Below, in pieces: positions 1 to 8,297 of a stretch of 32,688 nucleotides of DNA. Position numbers and translations under genes: made by a program. Positions within the stretch are counted from its first letter, which is position 1. The number at the start of each line of letters is the position of its first letter. The notes beneath the pieces were generated by a model. That model had not been told where the DNA came from, did not search any database, and was given only the letters and a program-made list of their open reading frames with translations. This DNA comes from JAXGTO01 sp040774885 (GTDB lineage: Bacteria > Actinomycetota > Coriobacteriia > Coriobacteriales > Eggerthellaceae): assembly GCA_040774885.1 (NCBI GenBank), contig JAXGTO010000028.1:1-32688 (forward strand), read 5' to 3'.

Positions 1-1
1 A

Positions 2-268
2 ATTCTGGAGACGGTCGAATTAGACGATGATGCTCAGGAAGAGGCCGCGGAAGATTCGGGCATCGATTGGTTCGGCAACCCGTTCATTCGAGGCCTTCGT
101 CCAGAAGAGCAGACGGTGGTTGCAGCAAGCGTGGGCGTTGCGATAGCGATAGTAGCTGTTATCTTCATAGGGTTCATTCTTGCTGACATACAGCTTCTTC
201 TGTGGCATCGGAAGAGATTGAAGCTAGTTCGCTGCTTAAAAATCGAAAACGAGAAGGTGCGGAAATGA
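2..268 (+). CDS. C-terminal end of a membrane protein (5' end outside window)
   Basis: An open frame enters from the left edge and runs 88 codons to a TGA at 266-268. The visible part is an acidic stretch (ELDDDAQEEAAED), a short linker (WFGNPFIRGL), one strongly hydrophobic segment at about residues 39-65 of the visible part (roughly VVAASVG to LLLW), and a basic tail rich in Arg and Lys. This arrangement fits an extracytoplasmic protein held by a C-terminal membrane helix with a short cytoplasmic tail. Its stop codon overlaps the start of the next small gene (ATGA), so the two are probably translationally coupled. The family cannot be named from this fragment. Because a dockerin-like surface protein follows, a cohesin-bearing or other surface protein is possible, but that is only inference. 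Confidence 0.6.
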   Translation: MLETVELDDDAQEEAAEDSGIDWFGNPFIRGLRPEEQTVVAASVGVAIAIVAVIFIGFILADIQLLLWHRKRLKLVRCLKIENEKVRK

Positions 269-483
269 TCATCGTCATTATCCTCTGCGTGGCGGGCGTC
301 GTGTTTGTAACCACCGCAATGATTCTTATCCATAGGCGTGCGCAGAAGAGCATCGATACGTTCGATGGCTTGCAACCGATGTTTTTGCATAAGAAAAAGG
401 ACCAGTACAGCTACGCTCAAGAAAGGCTTGGCTTGCACGAAGAGGATAAGGACCACGATCGGGATGCGCATTCTAGGACATGA
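265..483 (+). CDS. Small single-pass membrane protein, unknown function
   Basis: This is a 72-residue frame whose ATG overlaps the TGA of the upstream gene. The start is chosen for that ATGA overlap and for the GAGAAGGTG just upstream; a longer frame from 202 would lie inside the upstream coding sequence. Residues 1-22 form one hydrophobic helix (MIIVIILCVAGVVFVTTAMI). The rest is charged and hydrophilic, ending in a run rich in Asp, His, Arg and Lys. I do not recognise the family. Gene order suggests it works with the membrane protein upstream, or possibly with the LPXTG protein that starts about 90 bases downstream. It is short, but the tight overlap and the clear helix support it as a real gene. 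Confidence 0.5.
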   Translation: MIIVIILCVAGVVFVTTAMILIHRRAQKSIDTFDGLQPMFLHKKKDQYSYAQERLGLHEEDKDHDRDAHSRT

Positions 484-569
484 CTTCAGCATTTCAGGGT
501 GTGAATCGGATTTTGGGAGAAAAAAGACCTTAGATTAGCGTCACAAGGATGTCTATCGAAAGGGTCGTG

Positions 570-1961
570 ATGAAAATGAAGTTCAAGATGAAAGAAAAGG
601 TGCTCGCCTGCATGCTTGCCGTGGCGATGCCCTTTTCCTACAGCGCGTTGTTCGCGTATGCGCAAGACGATGTCCAGCCGCAACCGGAAGCGATCGTCGC
701 GAGTGCAGACGATGAGGCGGCAACCGAGGAAACCCCTGTTCTCGATCAGGAGCCTGCAGTCGACCAGGCAGAGGCAGGCATCGAGGAAGATGGAGCCGAA
801 GCAGCGTCGGCTGTCGATGCCGCAAATGCCGAAAGTGCGACGATAGCCGAAACGGCTGCACCTGAAAGCGCAACGGCTTCAGAGGAGACGGCTGTCGTGC
901 CCGCATCAGAGGAAGCAGAGGCTGAAGCTGCTGTGGCGAGCGAAGAGGAAGGCATCGTGCCCCAGTCCGGCAACGCGCTTTCCTTGACCGAAGGATCCGA
1001 TGCCTACGGAAGCATCACTGAATGGATGCTGAAAGGCGACTTCAACCGCGACGGCGTGGTGAACAGCACAGACGCCAACGATATCGATCGCTACGTATTG
1101 GGATTGACCCACACAAGCGATCCTCTGGCGCTTGAGGCTGGAGACATCGATGGCGACGGATCGGTGGATACGGCAGATGAGCGTTTGGCGTTGGCCTTGA
1201 TTTCTAATCCGATTCTTCCTGATTCCAACTTCGACTTCCGTGTAGTCGATACCCCCACTGCCGGGTATCAACTGAAAAGCGTGACTATCACCACGTCTGC
1301 TGGGGCCGCGGTAACGCTTACTCCTGCTGCTCCTACAAGTGGCAACTACCAGTTGGTCATAGGATCGAACGGTGTAGCGACGGTTACGGGCGAAAGCCTT
1401 GCCTCCAACGATATTCGTTTCGTGCACGAAGCGAAAGAGCTCACTCCCGCAACGGAATATCAGGCTACCTATACGGTTTCAGGTGATGTACCCGCAGGAT
1501 ATGCCGTGCCGGTAGATTCCACCGATTACGCTGTGGGCGCAACCGTTACGGTCGCTGCCGTGCCCGACCAGAATGCCTATCCCGGTTACGCTTTCACTGG
1601 TTGGACGCTCAATAAGGTTGAAGTAACGACCTCAACCATGGTGGAGGGCGGTTTGACGTTCGAAGGTGTCTGGAAGAAGGAAGACTCGGTTGGTCCGGAA
1701 GGCTCGGGTGGCATGACCTCCGGTTCCAATGCAGACGGCAGCAACGGCTTGAACAATGCGGACGATAATGCAACGAAGGCAGGAACGGGATCTAATACGG
1801 GTGCCAATGGTGCAAATAAGGCCTCTGCTGCTGATGTGAAAGGTTTGCCGAACACCGGCGACAGCATTACAGACAGCCTTGTGTACGCGATGCTGGCAAC
1901 AGGTTTTATCGCCGGTGCAGTGGCTCTGATTCTGAAACGCAGGTCGAAGAAGCTTTTCTAA
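570..1961 (+). CDS. LPXTG-anchored surface protein with dockerin-like module
   Basis: The start at 570 is preferred over an ATG at 549 because GAAAGGG lies five bases before it and it gives a compact signal peptide: basic residues, a hydrophobic core, then a probable cleavage after FAYA. The 463-residue product continues with a long Ala/Glu/Asp-rich low-complexity region (about 30-140). A pair of calcium-binding dockerin-like repeats follows at about 156-212 (GDFNRDGVVNSTDANDIDRY and GDIDGDGSVDTADERLAL). Next are a beta-rich stretch and a repeat of the InlB/SHIRT-like kind (YTVSGDVPAGYAVP to GYAFTGW). A Gly/Asn/Ser-rich linker leads to LPNTG at about 426, a hydrophobic helix and a basic tail, which is a complete sortase sorting signal. 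It is probably a wall-anchored protein offering a dockerin that docks onto a cohesin partner. The ligand is unknown and no sortase gene is in the window. Confidence 0.85.
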   Translation: MKMKFKMKEKVLACMLAVAMPFSYSALFAYAQDDVQPQPEAIVASADDEAATEETPVLDQEPAVDQAEAGIEEDGAEAASAVDAANAESATIAETAAPESATASEETAVVPASEEAEAEAAVASEEEGIVPQSGNALSLTEGSDAYGSITEWMLKGDFNRDGVVNSTDANDIDRYVLGLTHTSDPLALEAGDIDGDGSVDTADERLALALISNPILPDSNFDFRVVDTPTAGYQLKSVTITTSAGAAVTLTPAAPTSGNYQLVIGSNGVATVTGESLASNDIRFVHEAKELTPATEYQATYTVSGDVPAGYAVPVDSTDYAVGATVTVAAVPDQNAYPGYAFTGWTLNKVEVTTSTMVEGGLTFEGVWKKEDSVGPEGSGGMTSGSNADGSNGLNNADDNATKAGTGSNTGANGANKASAADVKGLPNTGDSITDSLVYAMLATGFIAGAVALILKRRSKKLF

Positions 1962-2027
1962 GAAGGTCGACGGTCGTATAGCCCGAAGGTTGTACGTCGT
2001 GCAATAAATTCATATCGCATTCACCTT

Positions 2028-2075
2028 GTGTGCGCTTGGGCTGTCCGTAACCTTTTGGGCAGAGCAAGCGCACAC
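2028..2075 (+). terminator. Large hairpin downstream of the LPXTG gene
   Basis: The arms GTGTGCGCTTG and CAAGCGCACAC pair perfectly. A second inner stem, CTGTCC with GGGCAG (one G-U pair), is separated by a 2x2 internal loop and closed by a ten-base loop. It lies 66 bases after the stop of the LPXTG gene, so it probably ends that transcript. No T-run follows, so it may instead be a structured RNA or a protein-binding palindrome. Confidence 0.4.
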
Positions 2076-2286
2076 GCATATATGCCGGTGTTCTCCTGCG
2101 CTCGATTTCAACTAAAGGCAGTTCATGAAAAGTTGCGAGAACGATTGGGGAACCAGATGACATTCGGATGCATCCCTGCTGGAGGAGATAGGGGCAGTGG
2201 GCAGAAGCAATGCAGCCGATGGTCAATCTGCTTTTTTCTTTTCGATGGGTATGCGGCGGCTGCTTTGAACTATCGCCAGAAAGCGA

Positions 2287-2326
2287 ACGAACTGGCCGAA
2301 GTGCGTTTCGCACTGGACCAGTTCGT
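2287..2326 (-). terminator. Hairpin just downstream of tRNA-Leu
   Basis: ACGAACTGG pairs with CCAGTTCGT, and inside this AGTGCG pairs with CGCACT around a three-base loop, with a small internal loop between the stems. It begins 13 bases past the 3' end of the minus-strand tRNA gene, where a terminator or processing hairpin is expected. There is no clear U-tract on the minus strand. Confidence 0.45.
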
Positions 2327-2338
2327 ACTTGATTCGGA

Positions 2339-2422
2339 TGGTGCCCGAGGCGAGAGTCGAACTCGCACGTCGTTAGACAATGGTTTTTGAGACCACCGCG
2401 TCTGCCATTCCGCCACTCGGGC
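2339..2422 (-). tRNA. tRNA-Leu (anticodon CAA)
   Basis: On the minus strand the acceptor arm GCCCGAG pairs with CTCGGGC. It is followed by discriminator A and an encoded CCA (2339-2341). The D-arm stem is GCG/CGC. The anticodon stem GTGGT/ACCAT encloses the loop CTCAAAA, giving anticodon CAA, which reads UUG. A long variable arm typical of leucine tRNAs follows, then a T-arm GCGAG-TTCGACT-CTCGC. Every stem closes, so the identification is firm. Confidence 0.95.
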
Positions 2423-2432
2423 GCAAGCAGAA

Positions 2433-2461
2433 AGTATAGCGGAACGGAGCGCTGCCGCCAA
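2433..2461 (-). promoter_or_regulatory. Sigma-A type promoter of tRNA-Leu
   Basis: On the minus strand TTGGCG (2461-2456) and TATACT (2438-2433) are separated by exactly 17 bases. The -10 box lies about ten bases before the tRNA 5' end at 2422. Spacing and position agree well with a housekeeping promoter. Confidence 0.7.
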
Positions 2462-2476
2462 GAACGAATGATGCGG

Positions 2477-4081
2477 TCAGCTCAAATCGCTCGGTTCGAA
2501 CTGATCAACCAGGTCCATCAGCTCTTGTTTCTTGTGGATATCCAGTTTGGCGTAGATCCGTTTGCTGTGCGTGCGGATGGTATTTTCGGACACCACCAGT
2601 TCTTCGGCGATGTGGGCGACGCTGTTGCCGCGGGCGATGTATTCCATGACTTCTGCTTCACGTGCTGACAGACGGTAGTGTTGTTGAAGCGCCGCGCACT
2701 GCTTTGAGATTCGGTCGCGGAATTGGATGTGGTCTCGTTCTTCTTGGTGTTCGATCTCATTGGGGATCGGGTGCGCGGAATAGGCGGAGGAGGTTTCGGA
2801 ATCCTCGTTTTCTGCGACGTTGATCGCCGAGCCCGCAGGGGCGTTGAGCGCTATCAGTTCAATATAGGCGGCATCGTCGGTGCGACTGGATAGAACTCGT
2901 TTGAACCCGCCTTGGCCCACGAAGAACATAAGCCCTAGAAGATAGATGGCTATCAGTGAAACGCAAGCCATGGGATCGACTCCCAAAGACCCCATATGCT
3001 CGGTGAACGTTCCCGCGATGAATCCAATATCATGCAAGGCATAGACGATGCCTCCTACGAATCCGTAGATGAATATGGGGTTGATGCCGCGATCGCGCGA
3101 AGCTTGTGCGCATTGGACCATCATGAGTACCGTGCCGCAGCTGTAAGCGGCGTATACCAAGCTCGCAAACGTGCGCGATATCGTATCGCCGAAAAAGGGC
3201 AGCAGCAGAAAGCCCGTGATGATGAAGGGGAAGAAAACGCGACAAGCGGTGGACAGGTTGATGCGCAGGTCGTTGGATTGCCAGATGCCCAGCAGCGCCA
3301 CGGCCAGTACCAGGGCCGCAGCCATGCTCATGATGTTGAGCACCACTCCGCCTGAAACATCGCCCACGGCCAAAGACCGCATGATGCCGGCGCAAAATCC
3401 CAGTGCGCCGATGCACAGGGCGCTGCGCCAATAATCGTGCAGCAGCGCACGGTATACGCGTGGATGCGCGTGCGGTTTGTCTTGGAACATGGGTTGGTCG
3501 AGATCGATGGTCCGACTCTGCAAGACGATGGCGAGTCCGAACAAGGGAAGGAACACCAGCGGAATAAGGAATGCGGTAACCGCCTGGGGTATGGCATACA
3601 GGGCAAAATAGAAAAGCGCGCCCCAAGCGGTGCCCGCTATCAAGTTGCGATTGCCGGTGTCGGCGTCTTGGCTTGCAAACAGACGCTGCCACAGCATGTA
3701 GAAGCCCGCCGAGCCCACGCCCAGCAATCCGCCGCCCACCGTGACCAAGGCGATGGCGCAATCATCGACGTAGATGGCGGCAATAAGTGCGCACCATCCT
3801 AGGAAATAAGGAATCGCGGCAGCGAATACCAGAAAGCGACGCGTAGGGCCGGGAACGTAATAGACCCCCAAAACGCTGACGAAGTAGCTGATTGCGAAGG
3901 TGAGGGCTTGCGCCATGAAGAAGCTCAAGAGGATGTCGGATGTTTGGAAATCTTCGGGCAGGAACGGGAATACACCGCCCCATACCCCGGCGGCGTTGAT
4001 AGCCAGGAACAAGGCGTAGCCCAACACCGCCACGTTGGGCGCGAGCATATGGATGATCCGTTGGAGTTGTTTTGAAGCCAT
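2477..4081 (-). CDS. Membrane-spanning LuxR-type regulator, divergent from dmsABC
   Basis: The 534-residue product has an N-terminal membrane domain of about a dozen hydrophobic segments (residues ~10-395). A polar linker rich in Glu, Asp and Ser follows (~400-465), then a C-terminal GerE/LuxR DNA-binding domain (~469-530) with the typical LSAREAEVMEYIARG start and the recognition helix VSENTIRTHSKRIYAKL. The start is set by GGGAGGTGAT upstream. Regulators of this build are known beside catechol dehydroxylase genes in Eggerthella lenta, where the membrane part is thought to sense a substrate and the HTH to activate a neighbouring enzyme operon. Divergence from dmsA across 225 bases implies control of that operon in response to its electron acceptor; the ligand is unknown. 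It shares its overall plan with the regulators at 12168 and 26384. Confidence 0.9.
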   Translation of the reverse strand: MASKQLQRIIHMLAPNVAVLGYALFLAINAAGVWGGVFPFLPEDFQTSDILLSFFMAQALTFAISYFVSVLGVYYVPGPTRRFLVFAAAIPYFLGWCALIAAIYVDDCAIALVTVGGGLLGVGSAGFYMLWQRLFASQDADTGNRNLIAGTAWGALFYFALYAIPQAVTAFLIPLVFLPLFGLAIVLQSRTIDLDQPMFQDKPHAHPRVYRALLHDYWRSALCIGALGFCAGIMRSLAVGDVSGGVVLNIMSMAAALVLAVALLGIWQSNDLRINLSTACRVFFPFIITGFLLLPFFGDTISRTFASLVYAAYSCGTVLMMVQCAQASRDRGINPIFIYGFVGGIVYALHDIGFIAGTFTEHMGSLGVDPMACVSLIAIYLLGLMFFVGQGGFKRVLSSRTDDAAYIELIALNAPAGSAINVAENEDSETSSAYSAHPIPNEIEHQEERDHIQFRDRISKQCAALQQHYRLSAREAEVMEYIARGNSVAHIAEELVVSENTIRTHSKRIYAKLDIHKKQELMDLVDQFEPSDLS

Positions 4082-4109
4082 CTGCCGACATCACCTCCCT
4101 TGGTAGGAA

Positions 4110-4118
4110 AGTATAGCA
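4110..4118 (-). promoter_or_regulatory. Extended -10 promoter of the first LuxR gene
   Basis: On the minus strand TGCTATACT forms an extended -10 element (TGn then TATACT) about 30 bases before the ATG at 4081. No good -35 box is seen, which is usual for extended -10 promoters. Confidence 0.45.
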
Positions 4119-4179
4119 AGGAAGGTTTCTCGACCGTAGGGGGCACCTTGAATGTAAAACGCGTTTGAACAGGCATTAT

Positions 4180-4202
4180 CATAAATGCACATGTTTTATG
4201 TG
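4180..4202 (+). promoter_or_regulatory. Nested dyad in the dmsA/luxR divergent region
   Basis: CATAAA (4180-4185) and TTTATG (4195-4200) form an inverted repeat with a nine-base spacer. Nested with it, CACAT (4188-4192) pairs with ATGTG (4198-4202). The sites lie about 105-127 bases before dmsA and about 100-120 bases before the LuxR start. This is a plausible operator for the LuxR regulator or a CRP/FNR-type protein, judged by symmetry and position only. Confidence 0.35.
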
Positions 4203-4306
4203 ACACAGTTTTCGCCAAGGAAGATACAGTGCCCCTATGGAAGAGGCGCAACCCTGGCAAGAAATTTCGGGGCTGCGTCGTGCAAATTCGAGAAGAGGGG
4301 GAGTTC

Positions 4307-6733
4307 ATGTCGAAGACCAACTTGAGTCGTCGGTCGTTCGTCAAGACCACCGGAGCCCTCGGCGCGCTGGCAGCGGCGGGAGGAACGGCTGCTGCTGCCG
4401 ATTCCCTGTTCGGCGCCACCGTGCCGCAGGCCCATGCGCAAGCCGAGGAAACAACGGCGTGGAGCCAATGCAATGTGAACTGCGGCGGCAACTGCGTGTT
4501 CCAGTGGCACATCAAAGACGGCAAGATCGCCTACATGGAAACCGACAATACGGGCGATGACGATTTCCAGGCACGCGCTTGTTTGCGCGGTCGCAGCATG
4601 CGCCGCTGGATCAACCATCCCGACCGACTGAAGTACCCCATGAAGCGCGTGGGAAAGCGCGGCGAGGGCAAGTTCGAACAGATTTCTTGGGATGAGGCGA
4701 TAGACCTTATCGCCGAAAAGCTGAAGTACACCATCGATACCTATGGCAATCAGGCCATTTACATGACCTATGCAACGGGCATGTATTCGACGACCGGCAA
4801 CCCTTCTGCTCGGTTGCTCAATTCTATCGGCGGTTATCTGCCGCGACATCTGGATTATTCGACGGGGATGCTCTCCGGGGTCATGCCCTACATGTACGGG
4901 ACCGATTTTTCTCCGTATGACAACGTGCATGCGTCGTCTTTTTCGGAAGCTGAGAACAACTCCGACCTGGTGGTCATGTTCGGCAACAGCCCGGCCGAAA
5001 CGCGCATGGGCGGTGCCAATGCTGTTTGGGATTTCGCCAAAGTGCGCGAAGCGGTGACGGCTCGAGGCGGAAAAATCGTCAACATCGACTATCGTCTCAA
5101 CGAGAGCTGCTCGGGCTATTCGGACGAATGGCTCCCCATTCGCACTGGCACCGATGCAGCTTTGGTGTCGGCTTTGGCTTACGAGATCATCAAAGCGGGC
5201 GCGGCGGACGAAACGTTCCTTCATACGTATTGCGTCGGATACGACGAAGAGAGCATGCCTGATGCATACAAGGGCCAGGGTCGTTCGTACAAGGATTATA
5301 TCTTGGGCACCGGTTATGACAACGTTGCGAAAACCCCTGCTTGGGCTGCTCCCATCACCCAGGTCCCCGAAGCTGCCATCAAGCGGCTGGCGCAGGATTT
5401 GATGGCAGCCGAGGCGCCTTTCATCTGCCAAGGTTGGGGCCCGCAGCGTCACAGCAACGGCGAAACGGCAACGCGAGCCATCTGCATGCTGCCCTTGCTT
5501 CTGGGCAAGATCGGGCTTCCGGGCACGAACACCGGCCAACGTGAAGCCGAGCCTCCCACTTATCTTGTGAGCAGCATCCCCGCGCTGAAAGACAAGAATA
5601 CCGTTAAAGCCTCTATCTCCTGTTACACCTGGCTCAACGCCGTCGACCATGGCGAAACCATGACCAAGGACCAGGACAACGTAAAGGGCGTCGACAAGCT
5701 CGATTGCGGAATCAAGTTCATCTGGAACTATGCGGGCAACTGCATCACCAACCAGCACGGCGACATAAACCGCGTCCATGAGGTTTTGTCGGACGAAAAC
5801 AAATGCGAGTTCATCTTGGTGTGGGATACGGTGATGACCGATTCCGCCAAGTATGTCGACCTGCTTCTTCCCGATGCGATGCGCAGTGAGCAACTGAACA
5901 TGCAGACGCAGGGGTACTCCGAATACTACACGGGCGTCACCGTCGGCGGTCCGTCCCAAGAACCGCCTTTCGAATGCCGTTGCAGCTATGATGTGATGGC
6001 TGATATCGCCGACAAGTTCGGTCAACGCGAAGTATTCACCGAAGGATTGACCCATGACGAATGGGTGAAAAAGCTCTACGAGGCAGGCGCTGCCAAGGAT
6101 TCCCAGATGCCCACTTGGGACCAGATTCGCGAACAGGGCGTATACAAACGCGCTTTGGACCCGGCAATCGGATTGAAGGACTTCCGTGACGATCCTGCGG
6201 CAAATGCCCTTGCAACTCCCAGTGGCAAAATCGAGATATTCTCTTCGCAACTCGTGGACCTGGCCGCCAAGCGCACGCTCGAAGAGGGTCAGGAGATCAG
6301 TCCCATTCCGTCATTCGACCCCGGCGTGGAAGGGTACGGCAGCGTTACCGATGAATTCCCGCTGTATTGCTCTGGGTTCCACTATAAAGGAAGGACCCAT
6401 TCCTCGTTCGGTTTCATCGAGGAGCTTCAGCAGGCGTGTCGTCAGCAGATGTGGATCAATCCCATCGATGCGCAAGCGCGCGGCATAGCCGACTGCGACA
6501 TGTGCTCGGTCAAAAGCCCGGCAGGAGAAATCCGTATCGAGGCGCGCGTGACCAACCGCATCATTCCCGGCACCATCGGCATACCCCAAGGTGCATGGCA
6601 CGATGCTGACATGAGCGGAGACAAGGTGGACAAAGGGGGCTGCGTGAACACGTCGACCACTTATGTGCCAACACCTATCGCGCGCGGCAATGGTCCGTCC
6701 CATTCCATCATCGCTGAAGTAGCCAAGGCCTGA
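4307..6733 (+). CDS. dmsA: DMSO reductase-type molybdoenzyme, catalytic subunit DmsA
   Basis: The start at 4307 (GAGGGGGAG upstream) gives 808 residues with a Tat signal (LSRRSFVKTTGALG) and cleavage near AHA. A [4Fe-4S] site follows with Cys55, Cys59, Cys63 and Cys92 (CNVNCGGNC, ACLRGRSMRRW). The region up to KRVGKRGEGKFEQISWDEA is very close to E. coli DmsA as I know it. Ser185 in LDYSTG sits where DmsA has its molybdenum-ligating serine. The C-terminal part (~675-808) is the molybdopterin-dinucleotide-binding domain. It reduces DMSO, TMAO or a related S/N-oxide, with electrons from quinol passed through DmsC and DmsB. Export by Tat places it on the outer face of the membrane. Family assignment is strong; the exact acceptor is not shown by sequence. 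Confidence 0.93.
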   Translation: MSKTNLSRRSFVKTTGALGALAAAGGTAAAADSLFGATVPQAHAQAEETTAWSQCNVNCGGNCVFQWHIKDGKIAYMETDNTGDDDFQARACLRGRSMRRWINHPDRLKYPMKRVGKRGEGKFEQISWDEAIDLIAEKLKYTIDTYGNQAIYMTYATGMYSTTGNPSARLLNSIGGYLPRHLDYSTGMLSGVMPYMYGTDFSPYDNVHASSFSEAENNSDLVVMFGNSPAETRMGGANAVWDFAKVREAVTARGGKIVNIDYRLNESCSGYSDEWLPIRTGTDAALVSALAYEIIKAGAADETFLHTYCVGYDEESMPDAYKGQGRSYKDYILGTGYDNVAKTPAWAAPITQVPEAAIKRLAQDLMAAEAPFICQGWGPQRHSNGETATRAICMLPLLLGKIGLPGTNTGQREAEPPTYLVSSIPALKDKNTVKASISCYTWLNAVDHGETMTKDQDNVKGVDKLDCGIKFIWNYAGNCITNQHGDINRVHEVLSDENKCEFILVWDTVMTDSAKYVDLLLPDAMRSEQLNMQTQGYSEYYTGVTVGGPSQEPPFECRCSYDVMADIADKFGQREVFTEGLTHDEWVKKLYEAGAAKDSQMPTWDQIREQGVYKRALDPAIGLKDFRDDPAANALATPSGKIEIFSSQLVDLAAKRTLEEGQEISPIPSFDPGVEGYGSVTDEFPLYCSGFHYKGRTHSSFGFIEELQQACRQQMWINPIDAQARGIADCDMCSVKSPAGEIRIEARVTNRIIPGTIGIPQGAWHDADMSGDKVDKGGCVNTSTTYVPTPIARGNGPSHSIIAEVAKA

Positions 6734-6747
6734 AGGGGGTGCCATCA

Positions 6748-7377
6748 ATGACTCAATATGCGTTTTACTTCGATTCGACGCGTTGCACGGGATGCAAGAC
6801 GTGCGAGCTCGCTTGCAAGGACTACAAAGACCTCGATCAGGATTTCGCCTTTCGCAGGATACTTGATTGCGAAGGCGGGTCATGGAAACAGGAAGATTCC
6901 GATACCTATTCGACCTCGGCATTCGTCTACCATGTATCGCTTGCCTGCAACCATTGCGGAAACCCCGCATGCGTAAAGGTTTGCCCTACCACGGCCATGC
7001 ATAAGAGCTCGAGCACCGGTCTGGTATCCGTGGATGCCGGGAAGTGCATCGGTTGCGGATATTGCCACATGGCCTGTCCCTACAGTGCGCCCAAAGTCGA
7101 TCGAGAAAAAGGCCACTCCGTCAAATGCGACGGATGCCAGGATCGCGTTTTGGAAGGAAAGCGTCCGATTTGCGTGGAAGCATGTCCGCTGAGAGCGCTC
7201 GATTTCGGGACGTTTGAGGATATTCGCGCCGCACATCCCGAAGCCGAGCAGGCCGACATCGCGCCGTTGCCTGAGGCGAGCTATACCAGCCCCAATCTCT
7301 ACATCAAAGCGTGCGCCGATGTGCTGCCTGCAGGCGATACGAGCGCTACGCTGGCCAACCCCTTGGAGGTGGAATAA
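6748..7377 (+). CDS. dmsB: DMSO reductase iron-sulfur subunit DmsB
   Basis: The start at 6748 lies eight bases after GAAGGGGG; a GTG at 6739 is possible but overlaps that ribosome binding site. The 209-residue protein carries four ferredoxin-type cysteine groups: CTGCKTCELACKDYKD, CNHCGNPACVKVCP, CIGCGYCHMACP, and CDGC with the later PICVEACPLRALDFG. This matches the four [4Fe-4S] clusters and normal length (about 205) of DmsB. It relays electrons from the membrane anchor to the catalytic subunit. It lacks a signal peptide, so it is probably exported bound to DmsA through the DmsA Tat signal. It follows dmsA by 14 bases and precedes dmsC by two. Confidence 0.94.
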   Translation: MTQYAFYFDSTRCTGCKTCELACKDYKDLDQDFAFRRILDCEGGSWKQEDSDTYSTSAFVYHVSLACNHCGNPACVKVCPTTAMHKSSSTGLVSVDAGKCIGCGYCHMACPYSAPKVDREKGHSVKCDGCQDRVLEGKRPICVEACPLRALDFGTFEDIRAAHPEAEQADIAPLPEASYTSPNLYIKACADVLPAGDTSATLANPLEVE

Positions 7378-7379
7378 CC

Positions 7380-8237
7380 ATGGATATGGCTATGACCGAA
7401 CTGCCTTTGACCATATTCACCACGGTGGCCCCTATCGGCGCCGGTGCTTTCATCACGTTGGCAATCGCGCTGTTCACCGCCAAGTTTTCCGATGAGCAGT
7501 TGGCTCGTATCGATAAGTTCACCTGGTTGCCGGTGGCGGTGACCCTGATAGGTTTCGTTGGAGCTTTCTTCCATTTGGCAAATCCGCTGAATGCGCTCAA
7601 TGTATTCGCTGGCATCGGGAGCTCTCCGCTCTCAAACGAAGTGGCCATCGGCGTCGTCTTCGTTCTCGTTGCGTTGATCTACGCCGTCTTGGCGAGTTTG
7701 GGAAAACTATGTTGCAAGGGCCGCAAGATCTTTTGCGCCGTAGTGGCTGTGGTCGCGGTGGTGTTTGCGGTGTTCACCGGCTTGGCATATGCCATTGATA
7801 CCATCCCGGCATGGGCTCCGCCGGCTGCGTCCATCTCAATCGTGGGATTCGCTTTGCTGGGCGGCGGTCTGCTGGCCGGCTTGCAGCTGGCGCTCTCAGG
7901 GTCGCTCGAAGAGGCTCTTGGCGGCGGGTTCAAGATTGCCGCCCTGGCCATCATCATCGCTGGCGTCGTGCTTGGAATTACAGGCATGTTCATGCAGACA
8001 GGAGCCGCTTCGGCTGTGGTCACAGCCGTTGCCGACGGATCTGCTATGGCAGCTGCGGTGTCTGGATACCAATACGTCGCTGCCGCTTTGCTGGTATGCG
8101 CAGCCGTGCTTGGCGCGGTGGCTCTGCTCAAGAAGCCGTCTGCGACCATGATGGGCATCGCGCTCATCGTGGCGGTTTCTGGCACATTCATCGCCCGTCT
8201 GGTGTTCTATGCTCTTCAGGTGGGAGTGGGGCTCTAA
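7380..8237 (+). CDS. dmsC: DMSO reductase membrane anchor DmsC
   Basis: The 285-residue product has about eight hydrophobic segments and the DmsC-type signature FFHLANPLNALNVFAGIGSS followed by PLSNEV, which contains the conserved His near the quinol site. GGAGGTGG before the ATG at 7380 sets the start, two bases after the dmsB stop. DmsC oxidises menaquinol and passes electrons to DmsB, holding the complex in the membrane. The gene is followed by an 88-base gap with a hairpin and then the chaperone gene. A second, diverged anchor of the same family is encoded at 8986. Confidence 0.9.
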   Translation: MDMAMTELPLTIFTTVAPIGAGAFITLAIALFTAKFSDEQLARIDKFTWLPVAVTLIGFVGAFFHLANPLNALNVFAGIGSSPLSNEVAIGVVFVLVALIYAVLASLGKLCCKGRKIFCAVVAVVAVVFAVFTGLAYAIDTIPAWAPPAASISIVGFALLGGGLLAGLQLALSGSLEEALGGGFKIAALAIIIAGVVLGITGMFMQTGAASAVVTAVADGSAMAAAVSGYQYVAAALLVCAAVLGAVALLKKPSATMMGIALIVAVSGTFIARLVFYALQVGVGL

Positions 8238-8258
8238 CCGCAGTCGCAAGGATGGGTG

Positions 8259-8297
8259 TTGAAGGATACGGGGGTGCGCTACAATCGCGGCGCACCC
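8259..8297 (+). promoter_or_regulatory. Hairpin with promoter-like boxes between dmsC and the chaperone gene
   Basis: GGGTGCGC (8272-8279) and GCGCACCC (8290-8297) form a perfect 8-bp stem with a ten-base loop. TTGAAG (8259-8264) and TACAAT (8280-8285) look like -35 and -10 boxes, although the 15-base spacer is short and the -10 lies in the loop. The hairpin may lower read-through from dmsABC or stabilise the upstream mRNA, while the boxes could drive the chaperone gene separately. Confidence 0.35.

Larger units (their letters stand above)
1962..2338. other. Intergenic stretch with two hairpins, no credible gene
   Basis: Open frames here (for example one starting at 2028) have no ribosome binding site, no recognisable domain and cross the tRNA, so I reject them as genes. 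The stretch holds a large hairpin at 2028-2075 and another at 2287-2326, listed separately. Between them I see nothing further. Confidence 0.6.

Noticed and set aside
2028..2390. Plus-strand open frame of 120 codons over hairpins and tRNA
   Set aside because: It runs through a large hairpin and into the tRNA-Leu gene and has no ribosome binding site.
2339..2422. tRNA-Leu as an attachment site for an integrated element
   Set aside because: No partial repeat of the tRNA 3' end, no integrase gene and no shift in composition are visible on either side in this window.
4235..6250. Minus-strand open frame of 671 codons
   Set aside because: Antisense shadow of dmsA; no start signal and no domain.
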